DNA of 64,000 nt from Candidatus Nitrotoga arctica (GTDB lineage Bacteria > Pseudomonadota > Gammaproteobacteria > Burkholderiales > Gallionellaceae): NCBI RefSeq assembly GCF_918378365.1, contig NZ_OU912926.1, positions 248,001-312,000 on the forward strand, given 5' to 3'. Position 1 is the first letter of the stretch. Every line of letters begins with the position of its first letter. Below are positions 7,236-18,999 of this stretch, piece by piece. Made by a program: the position numbers and the translations under genes. A model generated the notes under the pieces. That model was not told the origin of the DNA, searched no databases, and saw nothing but the letters and a program-made list of their open reading frames with translations.

Positions 7236-9851
7236 ATGGCGAGCAATCTACTAATCGTTGAGTCCCCGGCCAAAGCCGTCACCCTGAAAAAATATCTGGG
7301 TAAAGATTTTGAGATTCTGGCGACTTATGGGCATGTGCGCGACCTGATACCCAAATCGGGTGCGATCGATACTGAACATGATTTTGCCATGCAGTATGAA
7401 ATTATTGCGCGAAACAGCAAACATGTAGATGCCATCGCCAAAGCCGCTGCTCAGGCAGACCACATCTATCTGGCACCTGACCCGGATCGTGAAGGGGAAG
7501 CCATTGCCTGGCATGTCGCTGAGTTACTGAAAAGCAAGCGTAATTTGAAAAATAAATCCATGCAGCGCGTGGTGTTTTACGAAATAACCCAGTCTGCGGT
7601 GCGCGAAGCGGTTGCCCATCCGCGTGAAATTTCTATCCCCTTGGTGAACGCGCAACAGGCGCGACGTGCGCTGGATTACTTGGTGGGTTTCAATCTGTCG
7701 CCACTACTATGGCGCAAAATACGCCCCGGGCTTTCTGCCGGGCGTGTGCAAAGCCCAGCGTTGCGCCTGATCGTGGAACGTGAATTAGAAATCGAGGCAT
7801 TCCGCTCGCAGGAATATTGGACTGTGCATCTCGACAGCCAGAAGAATAGCCAACCATTTACCGCCAAACTGTTTCAATATCAAGGGAAAAAACTGGAGCA
7901 GTTGGGTATAGCCAGCGAGACGGAATACCGCAAGATTTTTGACAACATCAGTGCGGCCAAATTGCCTCCGCGCGTGGTGCGCGTGGAAAAGAAAGCCAAG
8001 CAGCGCTATGCCGCTGCTCCATTCACAACCTCCACGCTACAGCAGGAAGCAGCACGCAAACTAGGCATGCCCACTGACCGTACTATGCGTATCGCCCAAC
8101 AGCTTTATGAAGGTATCGACATCGGCGGTCAAACTGTAGGACTGATCAGTTATATGCGTACTGATTCCGTCACGCTGGCCCAGGAAGCCCTGCAGGAAAT
8201 ACGTAGTTATATCGCTGCACAATTTGCACCGGATTATTTGCCTAAAACGGCACCGGTCTACAAAAGTAAAGCCAAGAATGCGCAGGAGGCTCACGAAGCC
8301 ATACGGCCGACCTCGATTGCACGCACCCCGGAGAGCATGCGGGAATTTCTCACCATAGATCAAGCACGGCTCTATGAAATGATCTGGAAGCGTACCCTCG
8401 CCTGTCAAATGGCCCCCGCGCGTTTCGATACAGTCAGTCTTGATATTCGCCTTGGCGGGGATGACACCCTGTTTCGCGCCAGCGGCCAAACCCTCATATT
8501 TCCTGGCTTTATCGCTGTCTATCAGGAAAGCACGGATGACAGTGAAGAAGAAGAAAACAAAAAACTGCCACCTTTGGAAGAGGGAGAGACCATTCCTCTT
8601 GACAAGCTGTATGGTGAGCAGCATTTTACCCAGCCGCCCCCGCGATTTTCCGAAGCCAGTTTAGTAAAAACTTTAGAAGAGCATGGCATCGGACGCCCCT
8701 CAACTTACGCCAGCATCATTTCCACGCTACAGGCTCGTGAATATGCAATGCTGGACAAAAAACGATTCAAGCCGACCGACGTCGGACGTGTTGTTATCCG
8801 TTTCCTCACCGAACATTTTACGCGCTATGTCGATTACGGATTTACCGCGCAAATGGAGGATGAGTTGGATGAGATTTCCGATGGCAAGCGCGACTGGATT
8901 CCAGTATTAAACGATTTCTGGCATCCCTTCACTGCGCTTATACAAGATAAGAAGAACATCGAGCGTAAAGATGTAACACAAGAATTAATTGACGAAGCCT
9001 GCCCCAAATGCGGCAAGCCTTTAGCCACCCGCTTGGGAAAACGTGGCAACTTCATTGGCTGCACAGCCTTCCCGGAGTGCGACTACACACGTAACCTAAC
9101 AAATGAAGCCGATGCCGGGGAAGCCCGCAAGGAATTGGGGAGCGATCCAGTTACTGGACTGCCAGTGTTATTGTTGCGCGGTCCTTATGGCTATTACATA
9201 CAACTTGGTGAAGTAGAGGCAGGTTCCAAAACAAAACCGAAGCGTATTTCCTGGCCGAAGGAATTACCTCCAGATGCTGCAGACCTTGCTGCTGCCACAC
9301 AATTGCTGCAACTGCCCAAAGAATTGGGACTCCATCCCGAAAGCGGCAAAAAAATTATCGTCAACATTGGACGTTTTGGCCCTTATGTCGGGCATGATGG
9401 AAAATTTAAATCCATTCCCAAGGGAGACAGTGTTTTCAGCATACATTTGGAACGCGCAGTAGCACTGTTAGCTGAGGCAAGAACTTCCAATACTGTGATA
9501 CGAGAGCTGGGCGCGCATCCTGATGATCAAAAGCCGGTGGAGGTCTGCAATGGCCGCTATGGGCCATACGTAAAACATGGGAAAGTTAACGCCACTTTGC
9601 CTAAAGACCTATCTCCGGAAGAAATAACATTGCAAGAAGGTTTGGCGTTGCTGGCAGAACGTGTAGCAAAAGGGCCCTCTCTAAAGAAAACCACAGCCAA
9701 GATAAAGTCTGCTGTGCCGAAAAAGCCTGCTGTGCCGAAAGAGTCCGCTGCTGCAAAAAAGCCCGCTGCTACGAAAAAGCCCGCTGCTACGAAAAAGCCC
9801 GCTGCTACGAAAAAGCTCGCTGTGCCGAAAAAGACCGCTGCTACGAAGTAA
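7236..9851 (+). CDS. topA: DNA topoisomerase I
   Basis: 871 residues. Type IA topoisomerase that relaxes negative supercoils. The TOPRIM domain opens the protein (LLIVESPAKAVTLKKYLG; DPDREGEAIAWH) and the catalytic Tyr is about residue 306 in SYMRTDSVTL. One clear four-cysteine zinc ribbon follows near residue 588 (CPKCGKPLATR ... GCTAFPEC), then two zinc-free topoisomerase C-terminal repeats (NIGRFGPYVGHDGKFK; NGRYGPYVKHGK). The last 48 residues are eight six-residue Lys/Ala/Pro units (KPAATK type), a basic tail likely to bind DNA or RNA polymerase. Only one C4 finger is visible, fewer than in E. coli. Confidence 0.96.
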   Translation: MASNLLIVESPAKAVTLKKYLGKDFEILATYGHVRDLIPKSGAIDTEHDFAMQYEIIARNSKHVDAIAKAAAQADHIYLAPDPDREGEAIAWHVAELLKSKRNLKNKSMQRVVFYEITQSAVREAVAHPREISIPLVNAQQARRALDYLVGFNLSPLLWRKIRPGLSAGRVQSPALRLIVERELEIEAFRSQEYWTVHLDSQKNSQPFTAKLFQYQGKKLEQLGIASETEYRKIFDNISAAKLPPRVVRVEKKAKQRYAAAPFTTSTLQQEAARKLGMPTDRTMRIAQQLYEGIDIGGQTVGLISYMRTDSVTLAQEALQEIRSYIAAQFAPDYLPKTAPVYKSKAKNAQEAHEAIRPTSIARTPESMREFLTIDQARLYEMIWKRTLACQMAPARFDTVSLDIRLGGDDTLFRASGQTLIFPGFIAVYQESTDDSEEEENKKLPPLEEGETIPLDKLYGEQHFTQPPPRFSEASLVKTLEEHGIGRPSTYASIISTLQAREYAMLDKKRFKPTDVGRVVIRFLTEHFTRYVDYGFTAQMEDELDEISDGKRDWIPVLNDFWHPFTALIQDKKNIERKDVTQELIDEACPKCGKPLATRLGKRGNFIGCTAFPECDYTRNLTNEADAGEARKELGSDPVTGLPVLLLRGPYGYYIQLGEVEAGSKTKPKRISWPKELPPDAADLAAATQLLQLPKELGLHPESGKKIIVNIGRFGPYVGHDGKFKSIPKGDSVFSIHLERAVALLAEARTSNTVIRELGAHPDDQKPVEVCNGRYGPYVKHGKVNATLPKDLSPEEITLQEGLALLAERVAKGPSLKKTTAKIKSAVPKKPAVPKESAAAKKPAATKKPAATKKPAATKKLAVPKKTAATK
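9705..9848 (+). repeat. 18-bp tandem repeat encoding the TopA basic tail
   Basis: Eight 18-base units at the 3' end of topA encode K-x-A-[AV]-[PAT]-K hexapeptides. Three consecutive units (about 9759-9812) are identical at the peptide level (KPAATK) and nearly identical in DNA, which suggests recent expansion by slippage. Confidence 0.88.
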
Positions 9852-10003
9852 CATGTCCGTTATGTTGAACCAGCCTCTCAAAAACAATCCTCGGTCTTGC
9901 AATCAGAGCCCGAAGATAAATATAGGGGAGTTGATAAATAAAGTCATGGCCTTGCAGGATTCGCGTGAAATAAGGTATTGAGTATCATGATTTGTATCCT
10001 TCA

Positions 10004-10483
10004 TTACTTGAGTTTGTGCAGTTCAGTCTTAAGCGCTTCAACATTTTTCTCGTGTAATATTACCTGCCCCTGCAAGCCCTTTATATTTTCTTCATATTTG
10101 GCGTCATTTCGATAGTTCCTACCGTCTTTGTCCTTCAGAATTTCTGAGTTCTCTTTTCCATTTATCAGGTTCTGACGAGCTTCTTCGATCAGCTTTTGCT
10201 CTGTTGATAACTCTTCTTCAAGTATCTTGTGACGCAGGTTATCGCGATTTTTTTGTGTATCTGAATCTACTTTAAGGAAATCGGGAGGGGTAGCGTTATT
10301 GCGTGCACGCGCAGGGGATGGCACGATAGTCAGTGGTCCCAGATCAAGTTTTTTGGAGCCTTTTGTAGGTGTGCTGGAATAAGTGACATGCCCATCCGCA
10401 TCGACTTTTTTATATATTTCCGCCTGTGCCCAGCCGATATAACCCGTACACAGAAAAACCAATAGGTAATGTGACTTCATCAT
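10004..10483 (-). CDS. DUF4124 domain-containing exported protein
   Basis: 159 residues. Signal peptide MMKSHYLLVFLCTGYIGWAQA, then the DUF4124 signature EIYKKVDADGHVTYSSTPTKGSKK at about 22-46, followed by a charged helical region (EEELSTEQKLIEEARQNL ... EKNVEALKTELHKLK) likely to form a coiled coil. Periplasmic; function unknown. Stands alone between topA and the methyltransferase gene, with about 150 bases free on each side. Confidence 0.85.
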   Translation of the reverse strand: MMKSHYLLVFLCTGYIGWAQAEIYKKVDADGHVTYSSTPTKGSKKLDLGPLTIVPSPARARNNATPPDFLKVDSDTQKNRDNLRHKILEEELSTEQKLIEEARQNLINGKENSEILKDKDGRNYRNDAKYEENIKGLQGQVILHEKNVEALKTELHKLK

Positions 10484-10632
10484 TAGTGCCTTACAATAAT
10501 TATTTAGGTGCAGTATAGATCCAAAGTCAGAGTGAGTGATAAAGCATAAGGGTTCCGAACATTTAAGCTAATACTTCTCCTGTTGGCTGATAGCCCGACA
10601 TCTGACTGACGAGTCGATCTAATAAAAATTTT

Positions 10633-11784
10633 TTATAATAAACGTGACTTATCACCCGATACAAAGCCACATAGAGGCATATTCACTCCCTTGCCCAGAG
10701 CAATTATTTTAAATAATTCACCCATCTCAGCAGGGCTGGTTAGCTTTTGCAGTTGTGCAGAAAGCGGAAAATAGCCGCAAGTATTTTCAGAATCGGTCTC
10801 TGCCAATAGGTCCGTGATGCCGCTGTTAATCAGGAAATAGGCTTGAGTTGTATAACCATACAGGTGCAATCCTGCATCAATGGCCGCTTCCGCTACGGCG
10901 GTAAAATCTACATGCGCGGTAATGTCCTGCAAGCCGGGCAGAAAGAACGGATCGTCATGTGCATGATGGCGGTAATGGCACATGAGAGTGCCTTGTGTGC
11001 GCTGCGGATGGTAATACTCGCGCGCGCCAAAACCATAGTCAATAAATAGCAGCACACCTTGATGCAAGCGCTCGCTCAGGCTGCTGACCAGTCCACGTAC
11101 GGCAAGCGACACGTCACTGAGCGTGCCATCAGGCACCTTGATCTGTTGGGCAATCTCCAGCAACATTGAGCTTTCCGGCAGACGTTCCTGCCACACAAAG
11201 TTTTCTCCCTTGCTCGCCACACCGCGTTCAAAAATATTCGCATCACTCCACCGCACCAAATGCACTGGCAGCGCATCTAATACTTCGTTGGCAATAAGCA
11301 CTCCAGAAATGTTATCTGGAGGCGCATCTAGCCAATGTACCCGGTTAATTAAATGTGGCAAGCGAGCTTGCAGCAATGCTTGTTGCCGCTCGCGCAAGTC
11401 GGCACTGACTTCCAGGATGTCATAACGATCGGGCAGGCTATTCTGCCGTTCCAGCTCGCTCAATATATCAACAGCCAGCTTGCCGCTACCCGCGCCGAGT
11501 TCGATAATATGTGGGGTGCTTTGCGCCATAATTTCGACTAATTGTCGCGCCAATGTCCGACCAAATAACGAAGAAATTTCCGGCGCCGTGACAAAATCCC
11601 CGGCTGCGCCAAACTTGCGTGCCCCGGCACTGTAATAGCCCATTCCCGGCGCATATAACGCCAACTCCATAAAACGCGAAAATGGGATCCATCCTCCTTG
11701 GCGCACGATGTCCTGATGAATCAGATCACGCAGTTGATCGCTATGCGCCTGAGCTTCGGGGGATGGCAAGGGCAGTGAGGACAT
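10633..11784 (-). CDS. MidA/NDUFAF7-family class I SAM-dependent methyltransferase
   Basis: About 383 residues from ATG 11784 (MSSLPLPSPEAQAHSDQL). The family signature FSRFMELALYAPGMGYYSAG is followed by the SAM-binding motif IIELGAGSGKLAVDIL and the ISGVLIANEVLDALPVH segment. In mitochondria the homologue methylates an arginine of complex I subunit NDUFS2; in bacteria the substrate is not established. Divergent from the SDR gene; about 55 bases separate the two starts, so promoters must overlap. A longer open frame to 11928 runs into the SDR gene and is rejected. Confidence 0.88.
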   Translation of the reverse strand: MSSLPLPSPEAQAHSDQLRDLIHQDIVRQGGWIPFSRFMELALYAPGMGYYSAGARKFGAAGDFVTAPEISSLFGRTLARQLVEIMAQSTPHIIELGAGSGKLAVDILSELERQNSLPDRYDILEVSADLRERQQALLQARLPHLINRVHWLDAPPDNISGVLIANEVLDALPVHLVRWSDANIFERGVASKGENFVWQERLPESSMLLEIAQQIKVPDGTLSDVSLAVRGLVSSLSERLHQGVLLFIDYGFGAREYYHPQRTQGTLMCHYRHHAHDDPFFLPGLQDITAHVDFTAVAEAAIDAGLHLYGYTTQAYFLINSGITDLLAETDSENTCGYFPLSAQLQKLTSPAEMGELFKIIALGKGVNMPLCGFVSGDKSRLL

Positions 11785-11839
11785 GATTGAGCGATGGGGA
11801 TGTGTTAAATTACAAGCCGTAAGTTTAGTGGAGAGCGCC

Positions 11840-12580
11840 ATGCAAGGTAAAGTGGTATTAGTGACGGGTGGCGCAAAACGCGTGGGGGCAGCGATCTGCC
11901 GCAAGCTGCACGCAGCGGGGGCGAACATCGCGCTACACTACCGTTCTTCTGCGCAGGATGCATTGGCTTTACAATCCGAATTACAAGCCGAGCGTGCCGG
12001 CTCTGTGCTGCACATACAGGCTGACCTGCTGGATCCCCAAGCTCTGTCCCGGCTGGTAGAGGTAACTGTCAGTCATTTTGGACGGTTGGATGCGCTGGTT
12101 AACAATGCTTCCAGTTTTTTCCCTACGTCACTGGGCGATGTTAACGATCAAAACTGGAACGACCTGATTGGCACCAACTTGAAAGCCCCGTTGCTGCTCG
12201 CACAAGCGGCAGCGATGGAGTTGCGCCACAACCACGGCGCCATTGTCAACATTGTGGATATTCATGCCGAACGACCCATGCCCGGTTACCTGTTGTATAA
12301 CATAGCAAAGGGCGGCCTGGCGGCGCTCACGCGCGCCTTAGCGCAGGAAATGGCCCCGCAAGTGCGCGTCAACGCTATTGCCCCGGGCGTCATTGTCTGG
12401 CCTGAAAGCGCGGAATGGAGCGATGAGACGCGGCGGAGGCAGACCATCGAACACACCTTGCTCAAGCGTGAAGGCGAGCCCGACGACATTGCCCGCACAG
12501 TGAAATTTTTATTAAATGATGCACCCTACATTACCGGACAAATTATTGCGGTGGATGGCGGACGCAGTATTAACCTTTGA
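11840..12580 (+). CDS. SDR-family pteridine reductase-like oxidoreductase
   Basis: About 246 residues from ATG 11840. NADP-binding TGGAKRVGAAIC (the TGxxxRxG form of pteridine reductases such as FolM/PTR1), NNASSFFPT, and the catalytic Y-x3-K in YLLYNIAKGGL. C-terminal GQIIAVDGGRSI is the standard SDR end. Probably reduces dihydro-pterins or folate. ttcA begins 9 bases downstream, the usual pairing in betaproteobacteria, so both are likely co-transcribed. Confidence 0.88.
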   Translation: MQGKVVLVTGGAKRVGAAICRKLHAAGANIALHYRSSAQDALALQSELQAERAGSVLHIQADLLDPQALSRLVEVTVSHFGRLDALVNNASSFFPTSLGDVNDQNWNDLIGTNLKAPLLLAQAAAMELRHNHGAIVNIVDIHAERPMPGYLLYNIAKGGLAALTRALAQEMAPQVRVNAIAPGVIVWPESAEWSDETRRRQTIEHTLLKREGEPDDIARTVKFLLNDAPYITGQIIAVDGGRSINL

Positions 12581-12589
12581 ACGAACAAT

Positions 12590-13438
12590 ATGAACGCCAT
12601 TACACACCCTATCCATTTTGAGCATCACTCCAGCAATTTTAACCGCCTGCGTGGACGACTGGAACAACAAGTTGGCCGTGCTATCGGCGACTTCAACATG
12701 ATCGAGGAAGGCGACACCATAATGGTGTGTATGTCCGGTGGCAAGGATTCTTACACTCTGCTGGAAATTTTGTTAACGCTGCAAAAACGCGCGCCGATTA
12801 ATTTTCGCCTTATCGCCATGAATCTGGATCAGAAGCAGCCGGGTTTTCCGGCGCATATACTGCCGGACTATTTCAAATCCATTGGCATCGAGTATCACAT
12901 TGAAACCCAGGACACCTATTCCATAGTCAAGGAGAAAATTCCAGAAGGCAAAACCACCTGCTCACTCTGCTCGCGTTTACGTCGCGGCATCATCTATCGC
13001 GTGGCGGGAGAACTGGGTGCGAACAAGATCGCATTGGGCCACCACCGTGACGACATGATAGAGACGCTGTTTCTGAATATATTCTTTGGCGGCAAACTCA
13101 AGGCCATGCCACCGAAGCTGGTTACGGATAAGGGCGACCACGTAGTGATTCGTCCACTGGCTTATTGCGCTGAGAAAGACATTGCCAGTTTTGCCCGCAC
13201 CCTGAAATTCCCCATCATCCCGTGCAATCTTTGCGGTGCACAGGAAAACCTGCAACGCCAGAATATCAAGGAAATGTTAACAGCCTGGGAGCGCCAGTAC
13301 CCTGGCCGCAGCCAGTCCATCTTCACCGCCATGCAAAACGTGAAACCCTCACACCTGATGGACAGCAAGCTGTTTGACTTCAAGAGCATCAATGTGGGAG
13401 ACATGGTGGATGAAGGAGATATGGCATTTGATGGGTAA
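12590..13438 (+). CDS. ttcA: tRNA 2-thiocytidine(32) synthetase TtcA
   Basis: 282 residues. Adds sulfur to C32 of certain tRNAs using ATP and an iron-sulfur cluster. PP-loop SGGKDS at residues 49-54; the CxxC pair [12 protein letters not shown] at about 123-133; GHHRDD; and a third conserved cysteine in IPCNLCG. Directly follows the pteridine-reductase-like gene. Confidence 0.95.
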   Translation: MNAITHPIHFEHHSSNFNRLRGRLEQQVGRAIGDFNMIEEGDTIMVCMSGGKDSYTLLEILLTLQKRAPINFRLIAMNLDQKQPGFPAHILPDYFKSIGIEYHIETQDTYSIVKEKIPEGKTTCSLCSRLRRGIIYRVAGELGANKIALGHHRDDMIETLFLNIFFGGKLKAMPPKLVTDKGDHVVIRPLAYCAEKDIASFARTLKFPIIPCNLCGAQENLQRQNIKEMLTAWERQYPGRSQSIFTAMQNVKPSHLMDSKLFDFKSINVGDMVDEGDMAFDG

Positions 13439-13487
13439 GTATTCAGTACAGCCAGCTATTGATCCGGCACGAATTGAACTTGACTGC

Positions 13488-13551
13488 CGTTCGTGCTGAG
13501 CTTGTCGAAGCATAAGAAGCCATTCACATTTCGACAAGCTCAATGCGAACG
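13488..13551. repeat. REP-like inverted repeat after ttcA
   Basis: Two 22-base arms, one starting CGTTCGTGCTGAGC and the other ending GCTCAATGCGAACG, are inverted with three mismatches around a 20-base spacer. Dispersed palindromes of this GAGCTTGTCGAA type are common between genes in betaproteobacteria; this one sits where a terminator would be expected but has no T-run. It is a different family from the GTTGGGCT repeats further along. Confidence 0.7.
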
Positions 13552-13636
13552 ACTTTTTGGATAAACGGTGCCGGACCAATAGGAACAGGAATTAGGTTGA
13601 AAAAATGTTGAAGATCAACTCAAAAATTATGGAATT

Positions 13637-14575
13637 ATGATTATGTTGACAGCAACCCAAAAGAAAACCGCCGAGGCCCTCGTCAATATTTTTGAGACTG
13701 GCGAGGTGCTAGGTGATTATGGCCAAGTGACACTGATTGTTGGTGACACGGGACATCTCACATTCGGCCGGTCGCAGACCACACTCGGCTCAGGTAATTT
13801 AAATGAATTAATGCAGCGCTATTGTGCGAAGTCAGGTGCCCGCTTCGGCACCCGTTTAGCATCATACCTACCGCGTTTTGTGGCACGCGACCTTAAGCTG
13901 GATAATGAATTCAAACTGCATAACTTGTTACGTGCCAGCGCTGACGATAACGTTATGCGCGATACGCAGGATACCTTTTTTGACGAGACCTATTGGCAGC
14001 CTGCCGCTCAAACTGCAGAGCGCTTAAAGATCATGAGCCCGCTTGGAGTGGCGGTGGTATACGATAGCTTTGTACACGGCTCATGGAAATTAATGAGCAA
14101 CCGCACCACACAACAGATCGGCGATATCTCCAGCGTCAACGAGCAGAAATGGATTGCCGCTTACGTAGCCACCCGTCGCGCTTGGCTGGCCGAAAATACG
14201 CGCGCCGATTTACGCGCCACCGTCTATCGCATGGATACTTTTCAGCGTCTGATTGATCAGGGTTACTGGGGGCTAGAGCTACCACTGGTTGTACGCGGTC
14301 ACGAAATTTCCAGCGTAACGCTGTCAGCTACTCCGCGCGGCTGTTACGATGGCCCGCAGCCGGGAACGCGTTCCTTGGCTTTGCAATCGCCTCTGCAACG
14401 CGGGCTGGATGTGCGCCTTCTCCAGCTTGGACTGTCGGATCGTGGCGTGGACATTAAAGCAGATGGAATATTCGGTCAGACCTCGCAGCAGCTCATTAAA
14501 GAATACCAGTCTACTCATAGCCTGCCGGTGACCGGTGTCGCCGACGTGGCGTTGATCGCCCAGCTTGTTGCATAA
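13637..14575 (+). CDS. GH46-like chitosanase with C-terminal peptidoglycan-binding domain
   Basis: 312 residues. The first part resembles family 46 chitosanases: FETGEV (Glu about residue 20), then DYGQVTLIVGDTGHLTFGRSQ with Asp about 37, similar in spacing to the catalytic Glu/Asp of that family, then VVYDSFVHGSW. The last 60 residues (LQRGLDVRLLQLGLSDRG ... ADGIFGQTSQQLIKEYQ) are a PG_binding_1 domain. No signal peptide is visible, so it may act inside the cell or be exported another way. Substrate could be chitosan or peptidoglycan. Start may be the ATG at 13637 or 13643. Confidence 0.75.
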   Translation: MIMLTATQKKTAEALVNIFETGEVLGDYGQVTLIVGDTGHLTFGRSQTTLGSGNLNELMQRYCAKSGARFGTRLASYLPRFVARDLKLDNEFKLHNLLRASADDNVMRDTQDTFFDETYWQPAAQTAERLKIMSPLGVAVVYDSFVHGSWKLMSNRTTQQIGDISSVNEQKWIAAYVATRRAWLAENTRADLRATVYRMDTFQRLIDQGYWGLELPLVVRGHEISSVTLSATPRGCYDGPQPGTRSLALQSPLQRGLDVRLLQLGLSDRGVDIKADGIFGQTSQQLIKEYQSTHSLPVTGVADVALIAQLVA

Positions 14576-14662
14576 ACTATTAACGACACCCCCACTTACG
14601 ACCCTTTGGGTATCGAAAATAGTACATGCTTGCTTTCCCACCTCATTTACAGTAATTTGTTT

Positions 14663-16706
<2,044 letters not shown>

Positions 16707-17067
16707 TCATGTGTCGCATCCGAAATTATCTGCTGAAATACTAGTCGCTTGTCGTGGGTAGCAGTGACACCCGGTTTAATTTATTCCATCGCAACGCTAC
16801 GACTCTGCGCCCTGCACCACAGTTGTGTATTTGCCGTAACTATTCAGGGATAGAGTGGTCTTTTTTCGCTCGCTTTTACGTGGATACATGAGCATAAAGT
16901 GCCGCTGCCATTTTGTTTACTTCTTTGATTCTTGTTCAACCTGAATTATTGCGTCCTCTGATTACCAAGCAAGTGCCAATTTATATATCTTAACAAATGC
17001 CTTTATCGGTATTTTTAAGGTGTCTGATTTATGTTGGGCATTACTATTACTGAAAGGAACAGACCTC
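16707..17067. other. Gene-free stretch
   Basis: About 360 bases between thiC and the SDR gene. No open frame with coding character, RNA gene or strong hairpin was recognised. An AAAGGA ribosome site for the next gene lies at its right edge. Confidence 0.6.
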
Positions 17068-17859
17068 ATGGATATGCAGCTCACAAGCAAACTCGCGCTA
17101 GTGACGGGAAGCACCGCGGGAATTGGCTATGCCATCGCCGCAGGACTCGCAGCCGAGGGTGCCCACGTCATTATCAATGGCCGTTCTCAATCGTCAGTGG
17201 ACGAGGCTGTGTCGAATCTCACGTCTGCGACGGGTAACCAGGTCAATGGTTTCGCCGGCGACCTCAGTACAGCCGTTTCCGCAGAGGAGCTGGTCCGGCG
17301 ACATCCTAACATCGAGATTCTGGTTAACAACCTTGGAATTTTCGAGCCGAAGCCGTTCGAAGATATTTCTGATGCCGATTGGATAAGATTCTTCAATGTC
17401 AACGTCTTGAGCGGCGTGCGTCTTGCGCGCCTTTGTCTGCCAGCGATGAGAACTGCAAACTGGGGACGCATCATTTTTATCTCCAGCGAAAGCGGGGTGC
17501 AGATTCCTTCCGAGATGATTCACTACGGGATGACCAAGACGGCCCAGCTTGCTGTATCGCGTGGCTTGGCCGAAGCAGTCGCAGGCACGAACATCACCGT
17601 CAATAGTGTGCTTCCTGGCCCTACCAAGTCCCGCGGGGTTGGTGACTTTGTCGATGCACTTGCCAAGGAAGAGGGAAAATCATTCGAGGAGTTCGAGAAG
17701 GATTTCTTTGAAAAAGTTCGACCTACTTCGCTCATCAAGAGATTCACCTCCCCGGAAGAAATTGCTTCCCTAGTTACCTACATCGCAAGTCCTCTATCGT
17801 CGGCAACTACTGGTGCCGCGCTGCGCGCTGATGGTGGTGTAGTGAAGAGTGCATTTTGA
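17068..17859 (+). CDS. SDR-family NAD(P)-dependent oxidoreductase
   Basis: About 263 residues from ATG 17068, with AAAGGA upstream. Motifs: TGSTAGIGYAIA (cofactor binding), NNLGIFEPKPF (NNxG), the catalytic Ser in FISSESG and Y-x3-K in HYGMTKTAQLA. C-terminal TGAALRADGGV. Substrate unknown. The gene is alone, between thiC and a run of orphan genes. A GC-rich hairpin (17894-17916) lies 35 bases after the stop. Confidence 0.85.
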   Translation: MDMQLTSKLALVTGSTAGIGYAIAAGLAAEGAHVIINGRSQSSVDEAVSNLTSATGNQVNGFAGDLSTAVSAEELVRRHPNIEILVNNLGIFEPKPFEDISDADWIRFFNVNVLSGVRLARLCLPAMRTANWGRIIFISSESGVQIPSEMIHYGMTKTAQLAVSRGLAEAVAGTNITVNSVLPGPTKSRGVGDFVDALAKEEGKSFEEFEKDFFEKVRPTSLIKRFTSPEEIASLVTYIASPLSSATTGAALRADGGVVKSAF

Positions 17860-17893
17860 GCGATCACACAATGCCGATTAACCCTTCGTACAA

Positions 17894-17916
17894 GCGACCT
17901 GTCTTCGGCAGGTCGC
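17894..17916 (+). terminator. Possible terminator hairpin after the SDR gene
   Basis: Eight-base perfect arms GCGACCTG and CAGGTCGC around a TCTTCGG loop, just after the SDR stop. There is no T-run, so a factor-independent terminator is only possible, not shown. Confidence 0.4.
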
Positions 17917-18145
17917 ATGGCTCAAATGTGCGGCGGCATTCCTGCTTGTGTAAAATAAATGAGGCTAGACTCTCATGGCACTCGGTTAAGTAAAAAACAC
18001 GTTAAATATGGTGATATATATACGTACCGATGACGTAGAGCAGCAACAGGGCCAGGTCAGATCAACGCGAGGCAATGCAAAAAGTTTGTCGGCATTTTTT
18101 AGGATGTCAACTTTACGTTAGCCAAGAAGCGCAAAGGGATGAATC

Positions 18146-18790
18146 GTGAGCAAGAAACTGTGCGCATATTGTGGAGAGCGTGATGCCACCGACAAGGAAC
18201 ATGTTTTCCCCAAGTGCTTGTATCCAGAATCGAAAGCGATGTCGAAAGTACAACGCCTGACCATCCAATCCTGCAATTTGTGCAATAACGGGTGGGCAGA
18301 TGATGAAGCACATTTTCGAAACATCCTGTCATTGGCGGGCGAGCCAAATGACTGTCGCGACGAACTCTGGAACACAACGATTCAACGCAGCTTCAAGCAA
18401 GTTGATGGCCCCCGTCGCATCCAAGATATTGTCAATACTTGGCAACCAGTCGAAATTGATGGCAAATCCAAACCCATGGTCTATCCCGGGAAAGATCCGA
18501 GAGTCATTCGTGTCGTCAAAAAAATCGTTCGCGGGCTAAGTCATTACCATAACATTCTGTCGGCTGTGCCCGAGTCGCATGTCTGGGCGGATGTAATGAA
18601 ATATCGGATGCCCGAGGAGTTCTTAACGCAACTGACGTACGCTCACCGTGAACCAGATGTTGCTGAGTATTACTTCTCAGTTATTGAAGAGGTCGGAATA
18701 CAGTCAGCTTGGCTTATAACATTCTTTGAGAAGATCAAATTTATCGTAATTATTGAGTCATCAAAGGGTAGTTTAGACGAGGGAGAATAA
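18146..18790 (+). CDS. HNH-endonuclease-like zinc-finger protein
   Basis: 214 residues from a GTG at 18146, with AAAGGG a few bases upstream. The N-terminus is CAYCGERDATDKEHVFPKC and then CNLCNNGW: two CxxC pairs flanking a DKEHVFPK segment, as in HNH-type nuclease domains that keep the first His and the zinc site. The rest, with WQPVEIDGKSKPMVYPGKD and a C-terminal beta-rich part, is not recognised. Could be a nuclease of a defence or mobile module, but no methylase or restriction partner is adjacent. An ATG at 18139 is out of frame. Confidence 0.6.
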   Translation: MSKKLCAYCGERDATDKEHVFPKCLYPESKAMSKVQRLTIQSCNLCNNGWADDEAHFRNILSLAGEPNDCRDELWNTTIQRSFKQVDGPRRIQDIVNTWQPVEIDGKSKPMVYPGKDPRVIRVVKKIVRGLSHYHNILSAVPESHVWADVMKYRMPEEFLTQLTYAHREPDVAEYYFSVIEEVGIQSAWLITFFEKIKFIVIIESSKGSLDEGE

Positions 18791-18999
18791 CTGGGTGACC
18801 CCAAAATTTAATGGTATTCTATTTTTGATCTTATATATTCTAGGTGGATGAAATTCAATACTAAACTCGTATCAGAGTTGCACGCGTTTTAGTAGATAAG
18901 GCAAAGGTCAGAGAGTACGGGCAATAGCAAGTTGATCAATAAAAATTGGACATATATTTTTCTTTTCTGTTTTAAAAAAGAAAGAAAAGAGGTGGTGAA

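Noticed and set aside
9759-9812. CRISPR- or satellite-like reading of the 18-bp units
   Set aside because: They are in frame with topA and encode its basic tail without spacers.
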